Positions 43,801 through 52,905 of a DNA stretch of 64,000 bases are shown one piece after another. The notes under the pieces are model-generated. The model had not been told where the DNA came from, ran no database searches, and saw nothing but the letters and a program-made list of their open reading frames with translations. The stretch's first letter is position 1. Each line of letters begins with the position of its first letter. The stretch covers positions 94,057-158,056 of the forward strand of contig CALWRA010000004.1 of the NCBI GenBank assembly GCA_944383825.1, in the 5' to 3' direction. Both the position numbers and the translations under genes were made by a program. This stretch comes from an uncultured Acetatifactor sp. (GTDB lineage: Bacteria > Bacillota > Clostridia > Lachnospirales > Lachnospiraceae).

Positions 43801-45087
43801 ATGCTTGGCTTGCTGAACCGTGATAAGCTCTTTGTGGGCTATGATATTGGCAATGAATATGCGCAGATCAGCTGTACCTTTCCGGAGAGTGAGGACGTCC
43901 GGACCCTCTCCTTTGTGGCGGGAGAACAAAGCTACAGCATTCCGGCTGTGTTGTGCAAAAAGAAGGGATCAAATCAGTGGTTTTACGGAAAGGAAGCCCT
44001 GCGCTGCGCACAGGATCAGGAGGGAATTCTGGTTCAGAATCTGCTGGATATGGCCATTGAGAAAGAAACAGTGCAGATTGAGGGTAACAGCTATGAACCG
44101 GCGGCTTTGTTGGCTTTATTTCTGAAAAGAAGCATGGGGATATTGTCCCAGATAGCCTCCATAGAGAAAATATCCGCTTTGACATTCACCTGCGAACGGC
44201 TGGAACAAAAGACCCTGGAGGCATTGGAACAGGCTGTGGCTGGGCTGGGACTTAAGACCCAACAGGTGTTTTTTGAAAGTCACATGGAGAGCTATTACAA
44301 TTATATGCTTTACCAGCCTGAGGAGCTTTGGAAGGACGGCTGTGCGCTGTTTGACTATAGGGGAAACCGGATTTTGTCATATCGTATGGAGCGCAACACA
44401 AAAACTACCCCTATAGCTGTTTTTACGGGAGAAAAAGAATATCCCTTTGCCTCCTATGAGCCCATGCCGGAGGATCAGGAACTAAGGGAAAGGCGTATGG
44501 AACGGTTGGATCAGGAATTTCTTAAAATTGCAGAGGATACTCCCGGACTCGGGAGAATGAATTCATTCTTTCTGATTGGGGAGAATTTTTCCGAGGGGTG
44601 GATGAAGGACTCTCTGCGTTTCCTCTGCAGGGGGAGACGTGTTTTTCAGGGAAACAATCTCTACAGCAAGGGAGCGTGCTTTGGAATTCTGGAAAGAATG
44701 AATTCCGGCAAGGCAGAGAGGACTCATGTATTTCTGGGGAAGGACAAGCTGCGTGTAAATATCGGTATGAAGCTTCTTCGCCGGGGGCAGGAATCCTATT
44801 TGGCGCTTTTGGATGCCGGGAACAACTGGTTTGAGGCAGAGAGAACCATTGAATTTTATATTCAGGATGGAAACAGTGTGGAGATTTTGATAATGTCTTT
44901 GGAGGGGAAGGGGAATAAACTGGCGCAGATTATTCTGGAGGATTTGCCGGAGGGCTTAAGTCGCCTCAAAGCCAGATTTTATATGACATTGGAGAATCGT
45001 CTGGCGGTGGAGATAGAGGATCTTGGTCTGGGAGAATTCAGGGCCGCCACACATCAGATATGGAAGGAAGAAGTCAATATATACTGA
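43801..45087 (+). CDS. DUF5716-type divergent Hsp70/actin-fold protein
   Basis: A 428-residue protein whose whole length can be laid on Hsp70. Phosphate-1 loop: LFVGYDIGNEYAQIS (10-24). SIPAVLCKKKGSNQWFYGKEA (46-66) matches the TPSVVAF/VG-AA strand pair; an ESHMESYYNYML helix (159-170) matches the EPTAAALAYG segment; phosphate-2 place has ALFDYRGNRIL (182-192) instead of DLGGG; adenosine loop FFLIGENFSEGWMKD (256-270), then YSKGACFG. Residues about 305-428 resemble the SBD-beta: NNWFEAERTIEFYIQDGNSVEI split, then an acid-rich VEIEDLG strand. No helical lid. ATG 43801 is used; earlier GTG 43774 overlaps the previous stop. Loss of the GGG turn suggests weak or no ATP hydrolysis. Confidence 0.75.
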   Translation: MLGLLNRDKLFVGYDIGNEYAQISCTFPESEDVRTLSFVAGEQSYSIPAVLCKKKGSNQWFYGKEALRCAQDQEGILVQNLLDMAIEKETVQIEGNSYEPAALLALFLKRSMGILSQIASIEKISALTFTCERLEQKTLEALEQAVAGLGLKTQQVFFESHMESYYNYMLYQPEELWKDGCALFDYRGNRILSYRMERNTKTTPIAVFTGEKEYPFASYEPMPEDQELRERRMERLDQEFLKIAEDTPGLGRMNSFFLIGENFSEGWMKDSLRFLCRGRRVFQGNNLYSKGACFGILERMNSGKAERTHVFLGKDKLRVNIGMKLLRRGQESYLALLDAGNNWFEAERTIEFYIQDGNSVEILIMSLEGKGNKLAQIILEDLPEGLSRLKARFYMTLENRLAVEIEDLGLGEFRAATHQIWKEEVNIY

Positions 45088-45182
45088 AAAGCTCCGTACA
45101 TTGGACGGGCAATCTATTTATGAATGACGGCGGGAGGTGCGCAAAAGCGCTGCCTGCTGTCAGATAACAGGGAGGCTTTTTT

Positions 45183-46037
45183 GTGCGTATCAGTATCTGC
45201 GTGGGCAATTATGCCCAAATTCCGTATTCGGTAACAGGACTGGATATTTCGGTGTATTGTGTGGAGGAGCTGTGCCATTGTATCAGAGAGAACGCTTTTT
45301 TAATCGACGTATCCATAATGAACGACAGGCTGGTTACCTGGATAAGCAAGGACTGTGGGCTGCCGGAGCTGGCAAAGGAGCTCCATCCTCTGATACATAA
45401 AAAGGGTTCTCTGAGCGCTTTTGTGACAATGCTTATGGACTATGTGGGACTGTTTGATGCGGAAGCGGTAAGAGAGGTGGAGAGAACTCTGAAAAAGGGT
45501 TCCGGCTTAAGCGGAATCGAAAAGAGAAAGAGTCAGATGGACTATCTGGTAAAGAAAAAAAAGTATACTGCGGCCCTCCGGGGATATAATGAGCTTTTGA
45601 AGCTGTGGCAGGCTCTGGAGGAGGAGGGAAAAGAAGTCCCGGCGGCAAAGGTCAGAGAGGCTGTGCTTCACAACAAAGGCGTTGCGTTTACCGGCCTGAT
45701 GATGTATAAAGAAGCAGCTCAGTGTTTTTTACAGGCCTATGAAATACAGGGTAATAAGGCGGAGTATCAAGCATTTCTGGCGGCAAGGCGCATGGAACTT
45801 TCTGAGGAGGAATATATAGCGTTTGCCGCAAAGCAGCCGGAAAGCTATGACGAGATCCTGAGTCTGGAAAAAAGAATGGAGGAATTGAAAAAAAGCTGGA
45901 AGGAGCAGCCGGAATACATGAGACTTCAGGAGAGAAAAAAGCGGCGGGAGAGCAGTGAAAAACAGAAGTATTATGATGAGAGCGAGCAGATCACAGAGGC
46001 GCTGAAGAGCAGTTATCGAAGCAGCGTAGGAGAATAA
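45183..46037 (+). CDS. TPR-like helical protein of the Hsp70-like operon
   Basis: A 284-residue soluble protein. Residues 1-110 form a small module that starts ISICVGNYAQIPYSVTGLD and VEELCHCIRENAFLID; I recall the same start in other Lachnospiraceae hypothetical proteins. Residues about 118-195 look like TPR pairs (KKKYTAALRGYNELLKLWQAL; MMYKEAAQCFLQAYEIQGN). The last 80 residues are a charged helix with coiled-coil character. The start is GTG 45183 with GGAGG 7 bases upstream. TPR proteins often bind Hsp70/Hsp90 partners, so a co-chaperone role is reasonable but only inferred. Next gene starts 21 bases later. Confidence 0.7.
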   Translation: MRISICVGNYAQIPYSVTGLDISVYCVEELCHCIRENAFLIDVSIMNDRLVTWISKDCGLPELAKELHPLIHKKGSLSAFVTMLMDYVGLFDAEAVREVERTLKKGSGLSGIEKRKSQMDYLVKKKKYTAALRGYNELLKLWQALEEEGKEVPAAKVREAVLHNKGVAFTGLMMYKEAAQCFLQAYEIQGNKAEYQAFLAARRMELSEEEYIAFAAKQPESYDEILSLEKRMEELKKSWKEQPEYMRLQERKKRRESSEKQKYYDESEQITEALKSSYRSSVGE

Positions 46038-46057
46038 AAGACAGCGGGAGCATAAAT

Positions 46058-47230
46058 ATGGGAATTTGGCAGAAAATTTTTGGAAAAAGAAAGAAGAAGG
46101 AAAGTCCGGCACAGGAATGGGATCAGTTGGTCTTTGTGAGGGATAATGTGGATTTCGGCAAGACGGAAGAGCGCGTCCGTTACATTACGGAATGTCTGGA
46201 GCAGATAGCGGAGGCGTCGAAGGAGATGAACCTGTTGACAGGGGAATACGGCCTGGTTACCTCCTACCTGACGGATATAGAGGAAATAGAAGCCCTTCCG
46301 GAGGAGGAGAGGGAGGAGACGAACCGTTATGCCCGCAAGCTGCAGGCCCTTGAGAGAGAATGCGCGGATTACCGTGAAAAGAAGAACCGCATGGATGATC
46401 TGGAATATTATCAGATAAAGAAACAGGAAAAAGAGGTAGAAGATGGCATACAAAAGATTAAAGAGGCAGAAAGCTACGGGGAGCTTATAAAAAAGGATCT
46501 GCAGAGACTGGACAGGGAGCGGCATGCATATGAGTTCAGGAGAGCGGAGCTGGACACAATGCTGTCAAACTACAGGGGGATGGCGGTGATTTTCCTGACG
46601 GCTCTTGTGATCTGCATTTTAATGCTTCTGATCCTGCAGTTCGGCTTTGAAATGAACACCTATCCAGGTTATTTCCTGGCCGTGACCGCCGCCGCCGTGG
46701 CCATCGTGGTGCTTTGTGTGAAATTTATAGATGCGGAAAGAGAAAAGCAGAGGGTGGAGAAGACCATAAACAGGCTGATACAACTGCAGAATAAAGTAAA
46801 AATCCGCTATGTAAACAATACCAGTCTGCTGGAATATCTTTATATGAAATATAACACGGACAGCGGGGCGAGGCTCGAGAAGCTGTGGCTGGCCTATCAG
46901 CAGGAAAAGGAAGAACGCAAGCAATATGCCGAGGCGGAGGCAAAAACGGAATATTATCAAAAACAGCTGGTGGGACAGCTTACCCGGTACAGAGTAAAAG
47001 ATCCTCATCGTTGGATTAATCAAACGGGAGCCTTGCTGGATAAACGGGAGATGGTGGAGATCCGGCATGACCTGATACTGCGCAGGCAGTCTCTGAGAAA
47101 GCAGATTGACTATAACAATAATGTGGCTCAGACAGCCAGAAATGAAATTATGGAAATTGCAAAGAAATATCCCGTTTATGCAGGCGAAATTATGGAGATG
47201 GTAGAAAGATATGACAAGCAGAATATTTAA
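46058..47230 (+). CDS. two-TM coiled-coil membrane protein of the Hsp70-like operon
   Basis: A 390-residue protein with a basic N-terminus (FGKRKKK), a long coiled coil (about 30-168), two membrane helices (about 174-195 and 203-223) joined by a short turn, and a second coiled coil (about 224-385). Both coiled coils therefore face the same side, most simply the cytoplasm, making a membrane anchor for the soluble partners. I do not recognise a named family. It ends the four-gene operon; no clear terminator follows, only a weak 7-bp stem near 47255-47280. Confidence 0.7.
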   Translation: MGIWQKIFGKRKKKESPAQEWDQLVFVRDNVDFGKTEERVRYITECLEQIAEASKEMNLLTGEYGLVTSYLTDIEEIEALPEEEREETNRYARKLQALERECADYREKKNRMDDLEYYQIKKQEKEVEDGIQKIKEAESYGELIKKDLQRLDRERHAYEFRRAELDTMLSNYRGMAVIFLTALVICILMLLILQFGFEMNTYPGYFLAVTAAAVAIVVLCVKFIDAEREKQRVEKTINRLIQLQNKVKIRYVNNTSLLEYLYMKYNTDSGARLEKLWLAYQQEKEERKQYAEAEAKTEYYQKQLVGQLTRYRVKDPHRWINQTGALLDKREMVEIRHDLILRRQSLRKQIDYNNNVAQTARNEIMEIAKKYPVYAGEIMEMVERYDKQNI

Positions 47231-47359
47231 TGTAATTTCCTGTCCAATATTAGGGCGATACAAAAAATCATTTCTAATATATAGACAATGCGGAGCGGGA
47301 CAGTGGATGAGGTGATCGGTGCTCTTACAATCCAGAGTATAAGTGTTTGAGATCCCATA

Positions 47360-47388
47360 TTGATTTATCGAATTCCGTAAGCTATAAT
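47360..47388 (+). promoter_or_regulatory. promoter of purC
   Basis: TTGATT, a 17-base spacer and TATAAT, 107 bases before the purC start. A hairpin follows in the leader (47415-47435: CATGCCGCC with GGCGGTATG) without a T run. I could not fit a purine riboswitch to the leader. Confidence 0.7.
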
Positions 47389-47494
47389 ATAATTTATGTG
47401 AATCATTTTACGGACATGCCGCCTGCGGCGGTATGTGTGAATGTTGCAGAAAAGCAGAATAATGCCTGGCTGAAGCGGGTAAGGAGGTATATGA

Positions 47495-48202
47495 GTGAAA
47501 AAATTGGAACAGCTTTATGAAGGTAAGGCAAAGAAGGTGTTTTTGACGGATGATCCGGATGTGCTGATCGTGGATTACAAGGACGATGCCACTGCGTTTA
47601 ATGGTGAGAAGAAGGGGACCATCCTGGGTAAGGGTGTTGTTAATAACAAAATGACCAATCATGTATTTAAGCTTTTGGAAAAGGAAGGTGTTCCCACACA
47701 CTACGTTGAAGAGCTGAGCGACAGGGAAACTGCCGTAAAGCGCGTTGAGATTGTTCCTCTTGAGGTGATTATCCGGAACGTAGCGGCCGGAAGCTTTTCA
47801 AAGAGGCTTGGGGTTCCCGAGGGAACAGAGTTTGAAGAGCCCACCATAGAATTTTCTTACAAAAACGATGAGCTGGGAGATCCTTTGATTAATTCTTATT
47901 TTGCAAGAGCTCTGAACCTGGCTACATGGGAGGAAATGGAGACTATAAAGAAATATGCATTTAAGGTGAACGAAGTGCTCAAAGCATATTTTCTTCAGGC
48001 GGATATTAAGCTTATTGATTTTAAGATTGAGTTTGGACGATACCACGGCCAGATTATTCTGGCGGATGAAACTTCTCCGGATACCTGTCGTCTGTGGGAT
48101 ATACATACCAATGAAAAGCTGGATAAAGATCGCTTCCGCCGGGATCTTGGCAATGTGGAGGAAGCGTATAACGAGGTGTTTAAGCGCCTTGGGCTTGCAT
48201 AA
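47495..48202 (+). CDS. purC: SAICAR synthase
   Basis: A 235-residue enzyme, phosphoribosylaminoimidazole-succinocarboxamide synthase, joining CAIR and aspartate with ATP. Motifs: [59 protein letters not shown] and [18 protein letters not shown] 47495 is the start, with AAGGAGG 7 bases upstream; an ATG at 47491 is out of frame. It opens the cluster purC-purB-purF-like-purA. Confidence 0.96.
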   Translation: MKKLEQLYEGKAKKVFLTDDPDVLIVDYKDDATAFNGEKKGTILGKGVVNNKMTNHVFKLLEKEGVPTHYVEELSDRETAVKRVEIVPLEVIIRNVAAGSFSKRLGVPEGTEFEEPTIEFSYKNDELGDPLINSYFARALNLATWEEMETIKKYAFKVNEVLKAYFLQADIKLIDFKIEFGRYHGQIILADETSPDTCRLWDIHTNEKLDKDRFRRDLGNVEEAYNEVFKRLGLA

Positions 48203-48361
48203 AATAAAAAACGGTTTATTGGACAAGGGCTTCCGAGGTCCCGAGGACTCGTACGCCCTTTATTCTTGAAGGAAATGCAATCATTTCAGCAGCGCCAAGA
48301 GCAGGAAGGGCACGCGACACAGGATCGAGAGCCAAAACAAAGAAAAGACAAGGAGATTGCA

Positions 48362-49813
48362 ATGAGCACAGACAGATACCAAAGCCCGTTATCGGAACGT
48401 TATGCCAGCAGGGAGATGCAGTATATATTCTCGCCTGATATGAAATTTCGCACATGGAGAAGGCTGTGGATTGCCTTGGCGGAGACCGAAAAGGAGCTGG
48501 GACTTTCCCAGGATGGGAAGCCTGTGATTACCGACGAGCAGATTGAGGAGATGAAGGCCCATGCTGAGGATATCAATTATGATGTGGCGAAAGCCCGGGA
48601 GAAGGAAGTGCGTCATGATGTGATGAGCCATGTATATGCTTACGGACGGCAATGTCCCAAAGCGGCAGGCATTATTCATCTGGGAGCCACATCCTGCTAT
48701 GTAGGAGACAATACGGATATTATCATTATGACAGAGGCTCTTAAGCTGGTCAGAAAGAAGCTGCTTAATGTTATGAAGGAGTTGGCGGACTTTGCGGATC
48801 AGTATAAGGCTCTGCCTACGTTGGCCTTCACCCATTTTCAGCCGGCACAGCCAACAACTGTGGGGAAAAGAGCCTCTTTGTGGCTTCAGGAATTCTATCT
48901 GGATTTGGAGGATCTGGATCATGTGCTGGAAGGGATGAAGCTTTTGGGATCTAAAGGAACCACTGGGACGCAGGCCTCTTTTTTGGAGCTTTTTAATCAG
49001 GATCAGAGTGTGGTGGATCAAATTGATCCCATGATCGCACAGAAAATGGGATTCAAAGAATGCTTCCCCGTCTCAGGCCAGACCTACTCGCGCAAGGTGG
49101 ATACCAGAGTTGCAAATGTGCTGGCGGGAATTGCGGCATCGGCACATAAAATGAGTAACGATATCCGGCTGCTTCAGCATCTGAAGGAAGTGGAGGAGCC
49201 CTTTGAGAAAAACCAGATCGGCTCATCCGCCATGGCATATAAGCGCAACCCTATGAGAAGCGAAAGAATTGCCTCTCTTTCCCGGTATGTGATGATAGAC
49301 GCGCTGAATCCAGCGATAACCTCCGCTTCCCAGTGGTTTGAGCGCACGCTGGATGATTCGGCAAACAAGCGCCTTTCCATCCCTGAAGGTTTTTTGGCGG
49401 TGGACGGCATTTTGGATCTGTGTCTGAATGTGGTGGATGGGCTCGTGGTGTATCCCAAGGTGATTGAGAAGCACCTTATGAGCGAGCTTCCATTTATGGC
49501 AACGGAAAATATTATGATGGATGCGGTGAAAATGGGAGGGGACCGCCAAGAGCTTCACGAACGGATCAGAGAGCTTTCCATGGAAGCGGGGAGAAGAGTG
49601 AAGGAAGAAGGAGAGGAAAATAATCTTCTGGAGCTTATTGCAGGCGATCCTGCGTTTCACATGACACAGGAGGAACTGATAAAAACAATGAATCCAGAGA
49701 GATATACAGGCCGTTCCAAAGAGCAGGTGGAAGTGTTTTTGAAGCAGGTGATTCGTCCTGTTTTGGAAGCAAACAAAGAGTTATTGGGGGTAAAGGCAGA
49801 GATTAACGTGTAG
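48362..49813 (+). CDS. purB: adenylosuccinate lyase
   Basis: A 483-residue enzyme of the fumarase/aspartase superfamily. It cleaves SAICAR and adenylosuccinate, releasing fumarate. The superfamily signature is GSSAMAYKRNPMRSE; HDVMSHVYAYGRQCPKAAGIIHLGATSCYV gives the family's HDV and GATS sites, split here over residues about 85-115, and TFAHTHFQ-like TLAFTHFQPAQPTT follows. ATG 48362 is chosen because AAGGAG is 7 bases upstream; the open frame upstream to 48266 lacks one. Its length fits the longer, eukaryote-like PurB class. Confidence 0.95.
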   Translation: MSTDRYQSPLSERYASREMQYIFSPDMKFRTWRRLWIALAETEKELGLSQDGKPVITDEQIEEMKAHAEDINYDVAKAREKEVRHDVMSHVYAYGRQCPKAAGIIHLGATSCYVGDNTDIIIMTEALKLVRKKLLNVMKELADFADQYKALPTLAFTHFQPAQPTTVGKRASLWLQEFYLDLEDLDHVLEGMKLLGSKGTTGTQASFLELFNQDQSVVDQIDPMIAQKMGFKECFPVSGQTYSRKVDTRVANVLAGIAASAHKMSNDIRLLQHLKEVEEPFEKNQIGSSAMAYKRNPMRSERIASLSRYVMIDALNPAITSASQWFERTLDDSANKRLSIPEGFLAVDGILDLCLNVVDGLVVYPKVIEKHLMSELPFMATENIMMDAVKMGGDRQELHERIRELSMEAGRRVKEEGEENNLLELIAGDPAFHMTQEELIKTMNPERYTGRSKEQVEVFLKQVIRPVLEANKELLGVKAEINV

Positions 49814-49879
49814 GCGGCGGAGCCTGTGCCGCAGACTATTTCAATAACAGCATACGATGCAAGGGAGAGCAGGACGGAT

Positions 49880-51286
49880 ATGGGTGGTTTTTTCGGAGTT
49901 GCAGCAAAGGAAGATTGTGTTTTTGACTTATTTTTTGGAACGGATTATCATTCTCATCTGGGGACAAGAAGAGCGGGGATGGCAGTATACAGTAGAGAGA
50001 GCGGCTACAACAGGGCAATACACAACATTGAAAACGCGCCCTTTCGGACCAAATTCGATAAGGATGTCAATGAAATGAACGGAAGTATGGGAATAGGCTG
50101 TATTTCCGACTATGAGCCTCAGCCTCTGATGGTCCGCTCCCACCATGGAACCTATGCTATTTCCACCGTGGGCAAGGTCAATAACACAGGAGCTATTCTG
50201 AAGGATCTTTTTGACAGAGGCCATTCTCATTTTCTGGAGATGAGCGGAGGGGAGATTAACGCTACGGAGCTGGTGGCCGCTATTGTCAATCAAAAGGATA
50301 ACCTTGTGGAGGGCATAAAGTATGCCCAGGAGATTATAGACGGCTCCATGACCATACTGATTATGACGCCGAAAGGGATTTATGCGGCCAGAGACCGTCT
50401 TGGGAGAACTCCGGTGGCGGTGGGGAAAAAAGAGGGAGCGTACTGCGTCTCATTTGAGAGCTTTGCCTATCTGAACCTGGGATACGTTGAGGAAAGAGAG
50501 CTGGGGCCGGGAGAGATTGCAGTGATTACGCCGGAGGGAATTCAAACCCTGGCAAATCCAGGAAAGGATATGAAAATATGCACCTTTCTATGGGTATACT
50601 ATGGTTATCCCTCATCCTCCTATGAGGGGATCAGCGTGGAGAAAATGCGTTACAACTGCGGGGCTTTGCTTGCCCAGAGGGATGATGTGAGACCGGATAT
50701 TGTGGCGGGAGTGCCTGATTCCGGAACGGCTCACGCCATAGGCTACGCCAACCGCTCGGGGATACCTTTTTCCAGACCCTTTATCAAATATACTCCCACC
50801 TGGCCCAGATCCTTTATGCCTACCATTCAGACGCAGCGGAACCTGATTGCAAAGATGAAGCTGATCCCGGTACATGACCTGATTCAAGATCAGAGCCTGC
50901 TTCTCATTGATGATTCCATTGTTCGGGGAACTCAGCTTCGGGAGACCACAGAATTCTTGTATCACAGCGGAGCCAGAGAAGTTCACATACGGCCGGCCTG
51001 TCCTCCTCTTCTGTATGGCTGCAAGTATTTGAATTTCTCTCGTTCCTCTTCTGAGATGGATTTGATTACCAGAAGAATTTTAAAGGAGATGGAAGAGGAA
51101 GGAAGGAAAATCGATTTAAAAAATTATGTAGATCCTGATACGCCGGAATATGAAGAAATGGTGGGGAGGATCTGCAAGCAGTTGAACTTTACCTCGCTGC
51201 GCTTTCATCGGCTGGATGATATGATTGCTTCCGTGGGCATTGAGAGAGAAAAGCTCTGTACCTATTGCTGGGATGGCAGAGAATAA
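49880..51286 (+). CDS. PurF-family amidophosphoribosyltransferase-like protein lacking the catalytic Cys
   Basis: A 468-residue protein aligned with glutamine PRPP amidotransferase. N-terminal Ntn-type half: MGGFFGVAAKEDCVFD and HSHLGTRRAGMAVY; the catalytic cysteine that should follow Met1 (MCG in PurF) is Gly. The phosphoribosyltransferase half has IVAGVPDSGTAHAIGYA and the PRPP loop LLLIDDSIVRGTQLRE. Glutaminase cannot work as in PurF; ammonia-dependent activity or another role remains possible. Similar proteins starting MGGFFG are known from Clostridia and Bacteroides in my memory. ATG 49880 follows AGGA; the frame is open to 49826, where it has no ribosome site. The cluster context implies a purine role. 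Confidence 0.85.
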   Translation: MGGFFGVAAKEDCVFDLFFGTDYHSHLGTRRAGMAVYSRESGYNRAIHNIENAPFRTKFDKDVNEMNGSMGIGCISDYEPQPLMVRSHHGTYAISTVGKVNNTGAILKDLFDRGHSHFLEMSGGEINATELVAAIVNQKDNLVEGIKYAQEIIDGSMTILIMTPKGIYAARDRLGRTPVAVGKKEGAYCVSFESFAYLNLGYVEERELGPGEIAVITPEGIQTLANPGKDMKICTFLWVYYGYPSSSYEGISVEKMRYNCGALLAQRDDVRPDIVAGVPDSGTAHAIGYANRSGIPFSRPFIKYTPTWPRSFMPTIQTQRNLIAKMKLIPVHDLIQDQSLLLIDDSIVRGTQLRETTEFLYHSGAREVHIRPACPPLLYGCKYLNFSRSSSEMDLITRRILKEMEEEGRKIDLKNYVDPDTPEYEEMVGRICKQLNFTSLRFHRLDDMIASVGIEREKLCTYCWDGRE

Positions 51287-51357
51287 TCGGGCGGAGGCAG
51301 GGTAAACCTGTAAAAATAAAATAAGCTATACTTATGTTGAATATAATAAATATTGAT

Positions 51358-51386
51358 TTTACTTATAGAGAAATATATAGTATACT
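51358..51386 (+). promoter_or_regulatory. promoter of purA
   Basis: TTTACT, a 17-base spacer and TATACT, in the 220-base gap between the PurF-like gene and purA. Apart from this the gap holds nothing else I can support. Confidence 0.55.
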
Positions 51387-51506
51387 TTCACTGGTTTATT
51401 GAGATACGTCTTTGCTGCGTATGATACAGAAACACATAAGTCTGCTGACGCGGATACGGCCCAAAGGATAACCATCAGGTTTATCAGGGAAGAAATGGAG
51501 GCAAAA

Positions 51507-52796
51507 ATGGTAAAGGCAGTGGTAGGAGCTAATTGGGGTGACGAGGGAAAGGGAAAAATCACGGACATGATGGCACGGGACGCGGATATTATCGTGCGTT
51601 TTCAAGGAGGAGCCAATGCGGGGCATACGATTGTAAACAATTACGGAAAGTTTGCGCTGCATACGCTTCCCTCCGGAGTGTTCTACAGCCATACTACCAG
51701 CGTGATCGGAAACGGCGTTGCGCTGAATATCCCTCTCCTGATAAAAGAGATCAGATCCATTACGGACAGAAATGTGCCCATGCCCAAGATTTTAGTGTCG
51801 GACAGGGCGCAGATGGTCATGCCTTATCATATTTTGTTTGATGAATATGAGGAGGAGAGACTGGGGGGTAAGTCCTTTGGCTCCACAAAATCCGGCATTG
51901 CGCCTTTCTATTCGGATAAGTATGCCAAGATTGGCTTTCAGGTCAGCGAGCTTTTTGAAGAAGCGCTGCTAAAGGAGAAGACAGCTCGGATTTGCGAAAT
52001 AAAAAACGTAACCCTGGAACATCTTTACCATAAGCCCTTGTTAAATCCCGAAGACCTGCTTCATACGCTGAGAGGGTACAGGGACATGATTGAACCCTTT
52101 GTGTGTGATGTGTCCCTTTACCTGGACAGGGCGCTGAAGGAGGGAAGGACTATTCTGCTGGAAGGGCAGCTTGGAACATTGAAGGATCCGGACCACGGCA
52201 TTTACCCCATGGTTACTTCCTCTTCGACGCTTGCAGCCTACGGCGCCATTGGGGCCGGCATTCCTCCCTATGAGATCAGGGAGATCGTAACTGTATGCAA
52301 GGCATATTCCTCAGCGGTAGGAGCGGGAGCCTTTGTGTCTGAGATATTTGGCGAGGAGGCTGATGAGCTGCGCAGAAGAGGAGGAGACGGAGGAGAATTC
52401 GGAGCTACCACAGGGCGTCCCAGACGGATGGGCTGGTTTGACTGTGTGGCCTCCAAATATGGCTGTCGCCTGCAGGGTACAACGGATGTGGCCTTTACGG
52501 TGCTTGATGTGTTGGGGTATCTGGATGAAATTCCCGTCTGTGTAGGCTATGAGATTGATGGATCAGTGACGGCGGATTTTCCGGTGACTGCAAGGCTTGA
52601 GAAGGCGAAGCCTGTACTGGAGAAGCTTCCCGGCTGGAAAAGCGATATACGGGGAATCAGACGCTATGAGGAGCTTCCGGAAAACTGTAGGAAATACGTG
52701 GAATTTATTGAGCAAATGATTGGGTATCCCATTACCATGGTGAGCAACGGTCCCGGCAGAGAAGACATTATTTACCGCAAAAGTCCTTTAAAGTAA
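51507..52796 (+). CDS. purA: adenylosuccinate synthetase
   Basis: A 429-residue enzyme, GTP-dependent, joining IMP and aspartate. It starts VKAVVGANWGDEGKGKITDM (P-loop-like and catalytic Asp), then RFQGGANAGHTIVNNYGKFALH with the catalytic His, and later GTTDVAFTVLDVL and GRPRRMGWFDCVA. ATG 51507 follows GGAGG at 6 bases; an upstream ATG 51495 is also possible. It completes AMP synthesis together with purB in the same cluster. Confidence 0.96.
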   Translation: MVKAVVGANWGDEGKGKITDMMARDADIIVRFQGGANAGHTIVNNYGKFALHTLPSGVFYSHTTSVIGNGVALNIPLLIKEIRSITDRNVPMPKILVSDRAQMVMPYHILFDEYEEERLGGKSFGSTKSGIAPFYSDKYAKIGFQVSELFEEALLKEKTARICEIKNVTLEHLYHKPLLNPEDLLHTLRGYRDMIEPFVCDVSLYLDRALKEGRTILLEGQLGTLKDPDHGIYPMVTSSSTLAAYGAIGAGIPPYEIREIVTVCKAYSSAVGAGAFVSEIFGEEADELRRRGGDGGEFGATTGRPRRMGWFDCVASKYGCRLQGTTDVAFTVLDVLGYLDEIPVCVGYEIDGSVTADFPVTARLEKAKPVLEKLPGWKSDIRGIRRYEELPENCRKYVEFIEQMIGYPITMVSNGPGREDIIYRKSPLK

Positions 52797-52806
52797 AAGG
52801 ATAGAA

Positions 52807-52833
52807 GGGCAGCCGCAGGTTTTGCGGCTGCCC
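52807..52833 (+). terminator. strong hairpin between purA and the LysR gene
   Basis: GGGCAGCCGCA and TGCGGCTGCCC form a perfect 11-bp stem with a 5-base loop. No T run follows, so whether it terminates is uncertain. Confidence 0.45.
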
Positions 52834-52905
52834 CTGTCTGCGTTTTACTGTCTGTGCTCCTACGGCACGGACAGGGATGTCTGGAGTGAGAGACAAAGGA
52901 GAGGC

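Noticed and set aside
47389..47494. Purine riboswitch before purC
   Set aside because: Only one simple hairpin is visible; the conserved junction bases of the purine aptamer could not be found.
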